Positions 10,801 through 20,921 of a stretch of DNA of 64,000 bases are shown here, piece by piece (within the stretch, counting starts at the first letter, position 1; each line of letters opens with the position of its first letter). The stretch is taken from the NCBI GenBank assembly GCA_903995115.1, contig LR877154.1:682001-746000 (forward strand). Reading direction: 5' to 3'. A model generated the notes under the pieces. It ran no database searches. It was given only the letters and a program-made list of their open reading frames with translations, and had not been told where the DNA came from. Source of the stretch: Angomonas deanei (lineage: Eukaryota; Euglenozoa; Kinetoplastea; Trypanosomatida; Trypanosomatidae). The position numbers were made by a program, and so were the translations under genes.

Positions 10801-11307
10801 CCACCTGTGGTAACACCGCCAGAGCCCAGCGCGACGGACGACGTGCCACCGCCTTTGCCGGATGCAGATAGCGCACCTCCTCCTCCAGTGGTGGAGCGGG
10901 CCGAACTGCGGACCCCACCCCCGAAGGAAGCGAACAGCCGTCGTCCGGTGGACACGCCACCGCCGCAGGTATCCCCTTCACAGCTCCCAGAGGAGCCACC
11001 ACCGCTACCGTCCGACTCTGATGAAGAGCCGGCGGCTGCGCCAGCCCGTGCCACGCCGATTGCTCGAAATCCTGTTAAGGTCGAAACACAGTCCGCCCCA
11101 AGGGAGGTAGTGCCACCAGCGGACTCCTCCGATGAAGACGACGGCGAAGTGGGAAAACCTTCGAGAAAGACTCTTTTTGGCGATTCCGAATCCGACTCGG
11201 ATGGACCACCGCCACTGAAGAAGCGAGCGGCACAAAAAAAGAAGACGAAAACGACAAAGAAACCCTCTTCTAGTAAACCGAAGCTATTTGACAGTGATGA
11301 CGACTAA
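7815..11307 (+). CDS. FKBP15/WAFL-like protein: WH1-like domain, FKBP-like domain, long coiled coil; one frame break
   Basis: About 1163 residues when read across one frame break. Residues about 1-110 are a PH/WH1-like fold (KWSALF and LAFYLM equivalents align with FKBP15). About 125-220 form a divergent FKBP domain (VDLTFRDVGIPLGLHHRASV, YKGFE, GAVRGVTVPYDTP) with poorly kept isomerase residues, as in FKBP15. About 340-860 is a long Glu/Arg-rich coiled coil, and the end is proline-rich and acidic with phosphosite-like SDSD clusters. The first frame runs out of coiled-coil character after EAASTAE (about 10300-10325). The heptad pattern resumes one base further on as KQLYQHATTI and reaches TAA at 11307. 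FKBP15 associates with early endosomes, actin and the WASH complex, so an endosomal scaffold role is inferred. The start at ATG 7815 is chosen because an acceptor AG lies at 7796-7797. Confidence 0.8.
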
Positions 11308-11547
11308 TGACGCCTCCTCAGTCGGATAGAAAAACAAACAAGCAGGCTTCTTTTTTTTTTTTATGATTATCGTTGCTGTACAATCATGTTTTTTTTTTTT
11401 TGTTTTCAGTTTTTATTCTATTCTTATCGTTACCTAATCAACTCCCTCATGAACTCTCCTCTCCCACCTCTAAAATCCGTAAAGAAATAACATAGCTGAC
11501 CCGATAGTGGCCGCTTTATTCAAAATAATAGAAAAAAAGACACCGCG

Positions 11548-13695
11548 ATGACAGAAAAAGGATCTAGTCTCGTACTGCGGTTTCCGGAGGAAAGAATTCT
11601 GTCGTGCGTCGACCCCAATGCGGGCGATATTACAAAGTACATTGTGGACGGCGAAGACTTGAGCACACGCCTGCTGTCACGGCCCGTGGGGGCGACGACT
11701 GCCGCGAAGGGCGCGAAAGGTCTGAAACACAGTTCTAGCTTCACCTCGAATACCAATCTCTCTCGCGGCAATTCCATGTCCAACTTGATGCAGACGGCAC
11801 AAAATGCAAAAGTCGTTGCGACGCACGTTTCATCGGATGCCGTGCTGGTGGGATACGAGGACGGCGCCGTCAACATTACGTACTTTAACAAGAGCAACGC
11901 CGATGCCAAGATAGAACCGATCGGCCACACCCTTGAGTTCAGCGAGGTGGGCGCACATTTCGAGAAGACGGAGGAGTTTCCAAATGGGGGAAATAAGTCC
12001 GCTGCATCCAAGGAGCGGGAGACCCAACTCAGTAGTGCTGGACATCCGAAGATAAAGTCCCTGCATGGGGTAGGGGTGCCGAATGTGGGATACTGTGTCG
12101 CGATTGGGTTTAAAGAGTCTGTCGCTGTGGTATTTGACCCGTTTGATTTATCCCCCAAGTCCGTCACCCTACACGCCAAGACACTCTCGTCATCTTTTGC
12201 GGTCGTCAACACCAGCGATTTAGAAGATATGGTGGATAGTTTTCTGTCTGCCACACCACACGCCGCTGCCACAAGCGGTACCAACAACGCTGGTAACAAC
12301 ACCAATAATAATAATAACAATGGCAGAACACCGCTAGAGATTGATGCCGTCGTGCTCTCGCCGTGTATGCGATTCCTATCCATCACCCTGTCGGTACCAT
12401 ATCCGCTAGTCCTCGTCCTGTCTCTCCCGCGCCTCACCCCGGAAACCACTGCCAGACCCCCCACTGGGAGGGAAAAGAGTGTGGAAAGGGGCGATGTGGT
12501 GTTCCAGCTTCATAAGTCCGATGTGGTGGGTTACGTGGAGGCACCAGAGGAGGAACAGGGGGCGTTGGCAGAGGGGGAGCGAATCAGTGCGAAGTGTTTC
12601 TTTCTCGCCAATCACGAGTCCGTCTCGGAGACCCTCTTTGTTGTGTGGGAAGGCGCCCTCACGTACGTGCGCATGTGCCTCACTGCACCACCAAAGCCCT
12701 TTTTGGTGCATGAGAGGAAATCCTCTATCCGGGATACTGCCTCGAAGAAAGGCAAACCCCGTGTCACGAGCGTGTTGTCCAAGACCGCAGCCGCCAGCAG
12801 CGAGTCCAACCCCCCTCTGCTGCTGTGCGCCACTGGTCAGCTTGCCGCCCCCATCCAGTCCTCTCTGTCGGTGGACGATCGCTACGTGGTAATTGCCTGT
12901 CAGAGGGGCGGCGTGTACGTGATGGATCACGTCGAGCTGTATGGTGGGGCCGCCGCCTTCGATTCTACGGACAGCGCAGGGTGTGTGTCCACCCACTCCA
13001 AGGTGCTGAGCGCTGCGGTACACAAGGGAGGGGTCTGTGCCTTGGTGAGCTCCACTCTGGGGACAGGGGAGGAGCGTCAGTTCGTGCTGGCCTGCACGTC
13101 TGTGTCGGTGGAGAACAAGGCTCCCTCTCCCCCGCGGTTCATGACAGCCCTCCCTGGTGAGGTGGTCTCGGCCGGATGGGTAGGGTGCCTACCTCTGGCA
13201 ATGATCAGTATCGCCAACTCTCAGACACTCCTGTGGGACACAACCTTCCACTACCTCGTCGGGCAGCTACCCATCACCCCTTATCAGTCGTCCACCGTGC
13301 GGGCCGGGGCGGCACACCTCACCTACCTGGACTACGCCACCGCAGACGGCGAGGTGTCCCTCCGTCCTTCCCTTCTGCCGGCGACGTCCCTCACCGCGAT
13401 GGTTTACCCACTCTTTGCCGTGTACTTCCCAGGGCTACCGGTCTTCTCCGTCGCCGCCATCCTCCGTCAGGTACCCCCGACCGACCGTCTCACCTCTAGT
13501 CTGTCCAATACAGAATTGGCGTCGCTAGATGTGCAGGGCGAGCGCACGGAGGAGGACTACGACAGGAGTGTTCCCCCACGGTGGGGAGAGGTGCCGGCTG
13601 ATGCGCATGCCCTGCGCTGGCTGTCCCACCTTCAGCACAGTTCTGGTGCCCGCAAGGTGTGGCTGGACCGCATGATTGAACAATCATCGGAGTAA
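11548..13695 (+). CDS. Beta-propeller-like conserved protein of unknown function
   Basis: 715 residues, no signal peptide or membrane span. Repeated short strands with VLVGYEDGAVNITYF, VDDRYVVIACQRGGVYVMD and NSQTLLWDTTFHYLVG are typical of WD40-type blades, suggesting one or two beta-propellers. The repeats are too divergent for a family name. A low-complexity insert around residues 235-270 contains an Asn run encoded by an (AAT/AAC)n tract at about 12298-12320. Such inserts are usually surface loops. The ATG at 11548 is the first in frame and the gap before it contains T11 and T12 tracts. It may be a scaffold or a flagellum-associated WD protein, but the sequence does not decide that. Confidence 0.75.
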   Translation: MTEKGSSLVLRFPEERILSCVDPNAGDITKYIVDGEDLSTRLLSRPVGATTAAKGAKGLKHSSSFTSNTNLSRGNSMSNLMQTAQNAKVVATHVSSDAVLVGYEDGAVNITYFNKSNADAKIEPIGHTLEFSEVGAHFEKTEEFPNGGNKSAASKERETQLSSAGHPKIKSLHGVGVPNVGYCVAIGFKESVAVVFDPFDLSPKSVTLHAKTLSSSFAVVNTSDLEDMVDSFLSATPHAAATSGTNNAGNNTNNNNNNGRTPLEIDAVVLSPCMRFLSITLSVPYPLVLVLSLPRLTPETTARPPTGREKSVERGDVVFQLHKSDVVGYVEAPEEEQGALAEGERISAKCFFLANHESVSETLFVVWEGALTYVRMCLTAPPKPFLVHERKSSIRDTASKKGKPRVTSVLSKTAAASSESNPPLLLCATGQLAAPIQSSLSVDDRYVVIACQRGGVYVMDHVELYGGAAAFDSTDSAGCVSTHSKVLSAAVHKGGVCALVSSTLGTGEERQFVLACTSVSVENKAPSPPRFMTALPGEVVSAGWVGCLPLAMISIANSQTLLWDTTFHYLVGQLPITPYQSSTVRAGAAHLTYLDYATADGEVSLRPSLLPATSLTAMVYPLFAVYFPGLPVFSVAAILRQVPPTDRLTSSLSNTELASLDVQGERTEEDYDRSVPPRWGEVPADAHALRWLSHLQHSSGARKVWLDRMIEQSSE

Positions 13696-13902
13696 CATGT
13701 ATAGTTTTAGCTGTTCTGAACTTTGTAGCGGCATTCGTATATTTGTCTTTTTGTATGTAATGTAGGTCTTCGTTTTATCTCACCTCACTGACACCACTTC
13801 ATTCCTCTCTTCTTTCACAGCTTGCATTGATAGAGTCTACACTATTTGCGGTTACACTCGCCACAAATAACAAACTAAAATTCGTCCTTCAAAAAAAGAA
13901 TC

Positions 13903-14202
13903 ATGTTCCGCAGATTGACAATCAACACATTAGTTCCCGCTTGCACACAAGCCGTTTTAGGAAACCGATGGAAGTCGAGTGGGTCTTCCTCTAGTAATAA
14001 GAACGATGTGTCGGTACAGGGGTTCGACCTACAAGACGTGGACAGCGATCGTCTGTCGCACTTTTACTGGGACAGAACAGACCACGACGACGTTTTATTT
14101 TTCAACGACATCATAGCGTTGGAAGAGAGTGAAGGGATGGACGGCTTTGACAGTTTTGTATTTCCCTCTGACCTTTCCTTATTAGAAATGGAATACTTGT
14201 AA
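13903..14202 (+). CDS. Small probable mitochondrial protein, unknown
   Basis: 99 residues. The first 25 or so (MFRRLTINTLVPACTQ...NRWKSSG) are basic, lack acidic residues and can form an amphipathic helix, as expected for a mitochondrial presequence. The rest is acidic and aromatic (DRLSHFYWDRTDHDD, EEMEYL-like end). I recognise no domain. It sits in a normal slot between two larger genes, with pyrimidine-rich sequence (CTCTCTTCTTTCACAG near 13820) upstream, so I accept it as real. It may be a small respiratory or mitoribosomal subunit, but that is only a guess. Confidence 0.6.
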   Translation: MFRRLTINTLVPACTQAVLGNRWKSSGSSSSNKNDVSVQGFDLQDVDSDRLSHFYWDRTDHDDVLFFNDIIALEESEGMDGFDSFVFPSDLSLLEMEYL

Positions 14203-14753
14203 GAATAGACACTCCTCATTGCCAGCGATGATGATGATAATAATAATAATAGAGCCCAAGCTGCGACGAAAACGAGGGAGAACAGCGAATGTAAGTCTAT
14301 ACGTCTACTGTCAGACAAGGATTATATGGCGCTGCTTCTCTGGTGAAAAAAAAAAAAAAACAATAATTATAATTAGATGATAACGAGTAGTGCGGTACCC
14401 CCTTTTTTCTTCTTTCTTTTTCATTGTGTACCTTTTTGTTACGGTTATCACGATATAGAGTATTATATAAAATGTCACGCACATTTTTTTTATTATACAC
14501 AAATGTTTTCTTTTTTTATTTTTTCTGTGTGTGCTGTTTTTTTTTTTTTTTTAATCCGATTCTTATGATCATCTTCTATTTTCTTTCTTTTCCTTCTACC
14601 TTTTAAACGCTCCCGTAAAGACGCACCGTACTTATATTTATATTTACGGACCAACTTCACCAGATTTTTTTTTTTTTTTTCGGCTTTCACGCGCGGAAAG
14701 CCCTTCACAACGTTGTTTCACAGATATTAGAGGGAAAGAGAGAGAAAAAGGTA
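14203..14753 (+). other. Long intergenic region with GAT/AAT microsatellite and homopolymers
   Basis: No gene is seen in 551 bases. It holds a (GAT)n(AAT)n tract at 14227-14251, an A15 run at 14346-14360, a T16 run at about 14537-14552 and another T run near 14666. A probable acceptor GTTGTTTCACAG has its AG at 14722-14723. Short open frames inside encode Phe-rich peptides and are not credible genes. Confidence 0.6.
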
Positions 14754-17700
14754 ATGTCATACTTTGGGTTTCTTTTCCTTTTTCTTCATATCACCTTCGT
14801 CACTGGGGGAACCCCTTCCTATGTGCATCAGCTGACCGAGTCCGTGCTCCCCCCGCTGTGGACGGTGCCCGGTATACCTTACACTACCGTGAAGCCATCC
14901 TCCGGCGCCTCTCCCGTCTGTGTCTTCACCAGCCCCTCCGACGTACCACTGCCGTATACCTTTAATGACTTTGGAGATGACTTTGGTGTGGTGTATGGAC
15001 GGTTCACCGATACCGATTCCTTCTCTCGTTTTGGCCAGCTAGACGTGGTAGCGAATTGCTACATTAATACCGATAAGGCGTGCGTGGGGAAGTTCTACTC
15101 GACGGCGGAGGATTGTGCGCAGGGAGCGCTGGAGTCTCTCAGCCTCAACGCCACTGCAGATCTACACGCCGGTCCTAGCAGCTTTGTCTTCCTCGCTTTC
15201 ATTTCCCAGCACTTGGGGAACAGAGGGTTTCTCCGGAGCGCCCTCGCGTCGGCGACAGACATACTAATGGAAATAGGCTTTATGAAGTCGGAGCTGCTCA
15301 CTGGTCTTCCCAAGCTCACACTGGAGGATGAGAAGGAGGGACTCCAGCGAGCTGTGGCGCAGAACTTCAAACATTACTTGGAAACCGAATACTTTACAGT
15401 TCTAGACCAGAAGTGGGATCTGTTAATCGAGTATGTGGACACGGCGCTGCGACCAGGGGCGGGAGACTATACACCGGACCAATGTACCATCACAGGCCTT
15501 CTGGAGGTGATTCGAGAGAGGAAAGCGCCACCGCCCGCCACTGAAGTATTCGCATCGGTGCTGGACACTGTTCGCGACTTTGTGCAGATGCCGCTGGATG
15601 AAAATACCCTTTCCGAAGCGTACCTCACGCAGACCCTCGCCCCTCAGACGTACTGCGCGGTACTCTCTTTTGTGGTGACCAGCCTGTGGTCGATGGACAG
15701 AGATATTCTCTTGCTGCAGTCGTTTTCGACGAGTGATGCGAAACTACTCGAGGTGATTGAGAGCGTCGACCAGACCGTAGTCGCCGACCGCTTGAGTGAC
15801 TTGGAGACACGCATACAGAGTGAATTCTCCTCCGTCGTGGCCGACCCCTCTACCGCGCCCTCCGTTGTCTTCAAGAAGTGTGTCTACAGCTTCTTTACCT
15901 CCGCGAGCGCCCTGACCGAAGTATCCCCCACAAAGTGTCTGCGTCGCTTGTATGTTTCCGCCAAAGACGTGGAGTGGGACTTTTCCAGTGGTGGCACCCT
16001 TGTCACACAGTCAGACGACATTGAACGATACTTCTTCGACTTTGACGAAGTGAATTTTTCACTGTTACAGACGGCGGGAAGTACACTCGAGCAGCAAGAA
16101 CAGATTTACTACCCAAAGGTGGACCCCTGCCTCCCCTTCCAAGCAGACGGAAACTATTGCTCAGCAGGACGTACGTGAGGCCAAGGAGACGTCGGAGTGT
16201 GGGGTGGGCACCTATGTGGATTACTCCACCACACCGGCGCAGTGCACCCCGTGCCCCGCCTGCCAGGACAGCCCTTGCTACTGTCCTGGGGATGGCCTCG
16301 TGCACATGTGCCCCTACGTGGGCGACACCGACGTCATCTATACGCCCTCACCGGAGGGTGCTGGCTCCGCGGACGTGTGCACCTACACCTGCAAGGACCC
16401 GTATCTATCCCCTGTCGGCGGCGGCTGCCTACCGAGGGTGGGGGAGTACTACGACAGTGTGGCCGGTATCTACGCGGTGTGCCAGCTACCCGATGCCATT
16501 ACCGAAGGAGCGAGGATCACCTACGTGGCCGGTGGGGTTCGAGATGCCCCTGGTAGTTGCCCGTTTGTCTCTGCGTGGCGGGTGTGGTCTGGCGAGCTGA
16601 CCACTCTCCCCACGGCTCTCAATGTGTCCACCGGCGACAGTCGCACCTGGGAGGCTACCATCGCCCTCGACCACAGTCGGGTCCTCCGCGCCTTGGGTGA
16701 CGCAGAGAGTGTCTCCGGCGATCCGTCTGCTGCGTTTTTGCTGGCCTCCGTAGAGTCCGGCAGCGGCCTTCAGTACGCCTGGTATCTGACCGCACGACAG
16801 GATGCGGGGGACACTTCCACCGTGTGGTTTGCGCTGGTGCTGAATATATCACACCTCTCCGCCTTGGTGGAAAGTTCCTACATTGTGTCGGAAGAGTGGC
16901 AGCGGGCGGCGGCACCGGATGGGAACGGGGGAGATAAATACACACTGGTCCTTTCCCTCTGCTGGAGCACACAAGGCAGCGTGACCTTCTTTGTCGACCA
17001 CAAGAGAGTGAGCCCCATCACGCCCGTCTTCCTGTTGCCCAGTACAGTCTTCCCCACTCCACTCTTCATTAAGTTAGGCGGCTGGATAGCGTTGTACCAT
17101 GAGCAGTCGCAAATCACAATAAACGGTTTCGCTATTCCCCGTTACTTTGACATGCTTCCCGGATTTCTGACCGCCTTCCGTGCGTACAAGTATTACAAGG
17201 AAGATTTCATGGGCACACTGGTGGCGGCCTCCCAGATGGAGGTGCCCGGTGACCCCACTGCCGTCAGTCTGCAGATATTAGGCATGCTCATCGATTACTT
17301 TCCCATCAGTGTCAGCGAGTTGGCCGCTCTTTCCGCCCGGCTGCAGCGAATCGCCGCCAGTACCTTCAAGTCACTCAGTAGTTCCTGTCGACCGGGGACT
17401 GGCAACTCGGGGATTGAGTGTCCAGACTGCGGGACCGCCTTTTACTCGCTGACCGATCGCACCGCCGGCACCTCCACGTGTACCTGCATCCCTCAGCGGC
17501 AGCTCAGCCCTGACGCCCCTATCTGCGTCCGTCGCGAGGTGGGCTACCCCGCGCCCAAAATGTTATCCGTCGGCTCGTCCTTTACTGTGCCGACTTCCTT
17601 TTCAGGATCGACGGAGACGATGATGGCGGTGTGGCGCATAGACCGCGATGACGGGCCGTCGTCCACGACTTCCCTCGCCGTGGAGGCTACGATGGAGTGT

Positions 17701-18643
17701 ACGGTAGGACTCATTCACCTGCGTGAGATACCAGGGCAGACATTGTATCAGTACTACGCGCGAAATGCCGTTGGTGTCGGACCCGATCTGTGCACCACCA
17801 CCTGCCGTCGTCAAGAACCCTCCCTATATGGACAGTCCTGTCGTCAACTTCACTTTTAACTTTTCGGTCCAAGCCAACCCCCTGCAACCGACGCAGGTCA
17901 ACCTACCCTCTACCGTCGTGCTCACCTCGAGCCAGACGGGTGTGCTGGTGGCGGTACAGGACTACACCCTCCTCCCTGGGGTGTGCTACTCCTCCTTCAC
18001 CACGCTAGGGCCCACCGCGAAACAATTCGACGTGTTCGAGGCCACCCACCTGCAGGCCGTCATTTCCGTTGAGAAGCGCACCGACACGGACAGCACCTTG
18101 TACAGAAGTGACGTGGGCGCCGGCTCTGTGTGGGTACCTATCCGTCGGGCCAACGCCTCCCTGTTCATCACCGTTATACCGAGTAGTGACACCATGTATT
18201 TCAAGAGTTCGGCGCCGGTGGAGGTGCAGCTGCTCTACTACCCCACTGGGGATGAGAGTGACCCAGAGGATGACTCCGGCAGCCAGGGCACGCCTGGCGG
18301 AGGGAGCAGCAACAGTAACGGAGGCGGTAACGGCGGCAACGACAGTGACGGTGGCCAGGACGGCAGCGACGGGGGAGGGTCTACCCCCAACCGTGTATTC
18401 ATGGGAGACAACACGCTTGCCATCTTAAATCACATTTATTCCCCCATCGTCGCCGGTGTGTTTGCGCTGGCCTCCTTCATTGTGCTAGTGGTGCACTGTA
18501 ACCGGCGCTACGCCAAGCACACCCCGTGCTGGCCCTTCTGTCGGTCCGGGGAGAAGGAGAAGGAGAGCGACGAGGAAATGCAAGAGCTGCGGCCAGACTC
18601 TCCCTCACCCGCCGCGACGCCTCGTCCCCAACCGCGAGAATAG
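14754..18643 (+). CDS. Large type I membrane (surface) glycoprotein candidate with two frame breaks
   Basis: About 1295 residues when read across two breaks. A hydrophobic signal peptide begins MSYFGFLFLFLHITFVTG. The first 470 residues are a unique ectodomain. Next comes a Cys-rich module (CGVG...CTPCPACQDSPCYCPG...CTYTC) like GCC/EGF-type extracellular repeats. Then comes a probable concanavalin/laminin-G-like beta sandwich (about 16600-17150), a second Cys-rich piece, a beta-rich domain, and a Gly/Asn/Ser/Asp-rich stalk (about 18270-18390). One transmembrane helix (IVAGVFALASFIVLVVH) precedes a cytoplasmic tail of about 50 charged residues. The first frame stops at TGA 16176-16178 while the +1 frame is open across it; the second changes to the +1 frame near 17795 (GVGPDL then CAPPPAVVK). 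The C-terminal pieces carry the stalk, TM and tail, so the whole span is one gene. Function unknown; receptor or adhesin roles are possible. Confidence 0.7.
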
Positions 18644-18999
18644 TATATCAGAATTCAACATAAAGCTTCTCACTTATTCCTAAAAATGTTATAAGGGCAT
18701 TCCCTTTTTTCACTTCTTCCCCCCACCCACTTTTTTTTTTTCTTATCTTCCTTTTTTTTTTATTTGTAATGGCGCAATGTTTTCGTCGTCTCCGCCAGAA
18801 CTCTTTTTTTTTAAATTTCACGTTCTTCCCACCACCCCGGAACCATTTTTGTATGTACCTCATTTGATGAAAAGTGTATTTTTCTATTCCAGTTTTCGAT
18901 ATGAAGCAAAGCAAATCATTTTCCTTCTTTTCCTTTTCACAGTGAGTGGTCTCTCATAGTGTTAGTAGTAGTAGCAAAGAATCCATAACATAAACTGAA
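18644..18999 (+). other. Intergenic region upstream of the LIM gene
   Basis: No gene is seen. Several T8-T10 runs occur, then TTCCTTCTTTTCCTTTTCACAG ending with AG at 18941-18942. That is a strong candidate acceptor 57 bases before the LIM gene ATG. Confidence 0.6.
18920..18942 (+). promoter_or_regulatory. Predicted spliced-leader acceptor for the LIM-domain gene
   Basis: A 20-base almost uninterrupted pyrimidine tract ends in CACAG (AG at 18941-18942). No other tract of this quality lies between it and ATG 19000. Confidence 0.5.
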
Positions 19000-19599
19000 A
19001 TGCAACGATTTTGCTTTAGCAATTATAGTCGAGGTCTAGTAGGGGTGGCGGCCCTCCCGTTATGTGTGTCTGCGCGCTTCGTGCACGGTAAGCCAGCTAG
19101 CGCACACAAGGTACGTACCCAGCACAGTCGCCGCTGGTGGATGCAGTCCAAGGCCCACCACCTCTCCGCTGTCCCGCACGAAGAGGCCATGTCACGACCG
19201 CACTTCCCCGCCTACTCCGAGGATGTGGACCGCCCGATGGTGGTGCCCAAGGACGCGTGCTGCTTCAACTGCGACAAACCAATCGAGCGAGACGAGGTCA
19301 ATAGTTATGTGTGGGTGCCCTCCGGCAACGCTCGCGTCCCGACAAAGGAGGGTTACTTTTTTCACTTCAAGTGTTTCAAGTGCCATCATTGCAAACTTCG
19401 TATTATGCACAATCAGTTTTACTCTAAGGATGGTCGCGCGTGGTGCCTTCCTTGTGCGTTAGGGAGGGAGGTGCGGGTCCCCACCCGTCGCTGGCACACC
19501 TCGTTCGTGAACACACACCGCACCGGCTCTCGTATGACTGGACAGTTCTTCCCCAGACACAGTCACCAGATGGAGTTTTTGTTCAATCCTAAAGAATAA
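19000..19599 (+). CDS. LIM zinc-binding domain protein, probably mitochondrial
   Basis: 199 residues. One LIM domain occupies about residues 86-153: CFNC, then HFKCFKCHHC, then CLPC after FYSKDGRAW. This gives the CxxC...HxxCxxCxxC...CxxC ligand order of two treble-clef zinc sites. LIM domains bind proteins rather than nucleic acid. The first 60 residues (MQRFCFSNYSRGLVGV...RTQHSRRWWMQSK) are rich in Arg, Ser and aromatic residues and lack acidic ones, which suggests a mitochondrial presequence. The tail after the domain is basic and His-rich (RRWHTSFVNTHRTGSR). A LIM domain with a mitochondrial leader is unusual; most LIM proteins are cytoskeletal. It could be a structural or assembly protein of a mitochondrial RNP. 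Confidence 0.75.
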   Translation: MQRFCFSNYSRGLVGVAALPLCVSARFVHGKPASAHKVRTQHSRRWWMQSKAHHLSAVPHEEAMSRPHFPAYSEDVDRPMVVPKDACCFNCDKPIERDEVNSYVWVPSGNARVPTKEGYFFHFKCFKCHHCKLRIMHNQFYSKDGRAWCLPCALGREVRVPTRRWHTSFVNTHRTGSRMTGQFFPRHSHQMEFLFNPKE

Positions 19600-19817
19600 G
19601 TAAAGAAGTAAAGGTTAGTAGCGTTGTACGAATACGCTATTATCGTTACAAAGAGACAAACTTTACCTACATTCTAGGTAGCACGTTTGATTTCACACAA
19701 CCTGAATATGAATTTAAGAAAGCTCTTCTTTTTTTTTTTCATGGCAGTCTTTGGTTATTTGACATTTTGTATTTCTGCGCGACGTACCACCAAAACTCCA
19801 CGTTTTTTCTCTCTTTC

Positions 19818-19828
19818 TACACAAACAG
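19818..19828 (+). promoter_or_regulatory. Candidate acceptor for ATG4
   Basis: TTTTTTCTCTCTTTCTACACAAACAG has its AG at 19827-19828. It lies downstream of the in-frame non-ATG open region, so it favours translation from the ATG at 19890. Confidence 0.4.
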
Positions 19829-19889
19829 CTTTCATCTTTTTCATGCAATACCAGAAACAACAAAAAACATTGCTTGCGTTATTTTTATT

Positions 19890-20921
19890 ATGATTAGCTT
19901 AGCATTGCGAGTGACAGATTATTTTACACGAAGGCAGGTGACCTATCCCTGTCGGCTAGCAGGCGTACCGGAGGAGGTGCAGACACCGGAGGAGTTGGAG
20001 GCGGCACTGCAACGGTATTACTGTTGGTTTACGTACCGGTACAAGTTCGCCCCGATACGCTCTAGCGACGTCACCGTCACCTCCGACGAGGGTTGGGGCT
20101 GCCTGCTTCGGTGTACGCAAATGTTAGTCGCGCACTATCTGAGGCTGCACGGCGACCCCCGTGATGCGAAGAATCTCTTTTACTATTTTGACGATTGGAG
20201 TGAGTATTGCATCTTTTCCATTCACAATCTTATCCGTGTCATGTGGACCAAGAAGCCGTTCAAACCCGCGAACTGGAGTCCGTCCCAAGGATGCGAGGGC
20301 TTGCGGCTGGCGGTGCAGGAGGCACGCAAGAAAGGTCTCCTGCACACGGCATTACAGGTGGAGTGCTCCGTCGCCGGCACCGTCTACGTAGAGGACATTC
20401 GACGGCACTGGAAGGAAGGGGCGGAGCGGGTCCTGCTACTGGTAAACCTTCAGGCCGGGAAGGAAGACACCATCCCCGCCACGCTGGCCGACACTGTTCT
20501 GCAGTACCTGAAGGAGCCGGAGTGTGTGGGGGCAGTGGGCGGCTACGGCAAGCAGGCGTACTACATCATTGGGCTGTCTGGCAGCGAGATACTGTACCTG
20601 GACCCACACTTACTGGTCCAGCGCGCTCTGTCGGCGGATCACACGACGAACGTTGTCCCCACAGTGAGCAATGTACGTTCGTTTGGTGTCACCTCCTTGT
20701 CTTCTTCCTTATTTGTGGCATTTGCGATTGACAGTCCAGCCCACTGGGACGCGCTTCATGAGCGACTGCAGCGCTACGAGCACAAGCTGTTTCAAGTCGA
20801 ACCGGGCAGCGCGCCGCTGACGAGGGAACAAAAAGCGAAACGCCGTCAAGAAGGTAGTTCCCCTCTGAGGGATCCTTCCCACTCGGATCGAATAGAGTCC
20901 TTTTCAGATGACAGTTCCTGA
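19890..20921 (+). CDS. ATG4: Autophagy cysteine protease ATG4
   Basis: 343 residues. ATG4 trims ATG8 precursors to expose the C-terminal glycine and later frees ATG8 from lipid. The family signature SDEGWGCLLRC carries the catalytic cysteine (Cys71). The acid/base pair is in YLDPH (Asp238, His240), preceded by the regulatory stretch VGAVGGYGKQAYYIIG, which matches the GG(K/R)xxxAxYFIG strand of ATG4. The size fits a compact family member. The C-terminal tail is charged and Ser-rich (about 310-343). The start is the ATG at 19890; open sequence upstream has no ATG and precedes the likely splice acceptor. Trypanosomatids usually have two ATG4 paralogues; I cannot tell which one this is. Confidence 0.92.
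   Translation: MISLALRVTDYFTRRQVTYPCRLAGVPEEVQTPEELEAALQRYYCWFTYRYKFAPIRSSDVTVTSDEGWGCLLRCTQMLVAHYLRLHGDPRDAKNLFYYFDDWSEYCIFSIHNLIRVMWTKKPFKPANWSPSQGCEGLRLAVQEARKKGLLHTALQVECSVAGTVYVEDIRRHWKEGAERVLLLVNLQAGKEDTIPATLADTVLQYLKEPECVGAVGGYGKQAYYIIGLSGSEILYLDPHLLVQRALSADHTTNVVPTVSNVRSFGVTSLSSSLFVAFAIDSPAHWDALHERLQRYEHKLFQVEPGSAPLTREQKAKRRQEGSSPLRDPSHSDRIESFSDDSS

Noticed and set aside
10329-11054. Minus-strand open frame of 241 residues, Ser/Gly/Ala-rich
   Set aside because: Shadow of the proline-rich, acidic end of the FKBP15-like gene.
11520-12464. Minus-strand open frame of 314 residues
   Set aside because: It lies antisense to the beta-propeller gene, is Ser/Leu/Val-rich with no domain, and has no acceptor tract on its own strand. 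Long antisense frames are common here because of codon bias.
16171-16190. GTACGT...AAG as a mini-intron explaining the frame change in the surface protein
   Set aside because: Too short for a spliceosomal intron, introns are almost absent in kinetoplastids, and the +1 frame is open across the site without any removal.
19767-19889. Longer ATG4 start with extra N-terminal residues
   Set aside because: The extension has no ATG before 19890 and overlaps the pyrimidine tract and acceptor.
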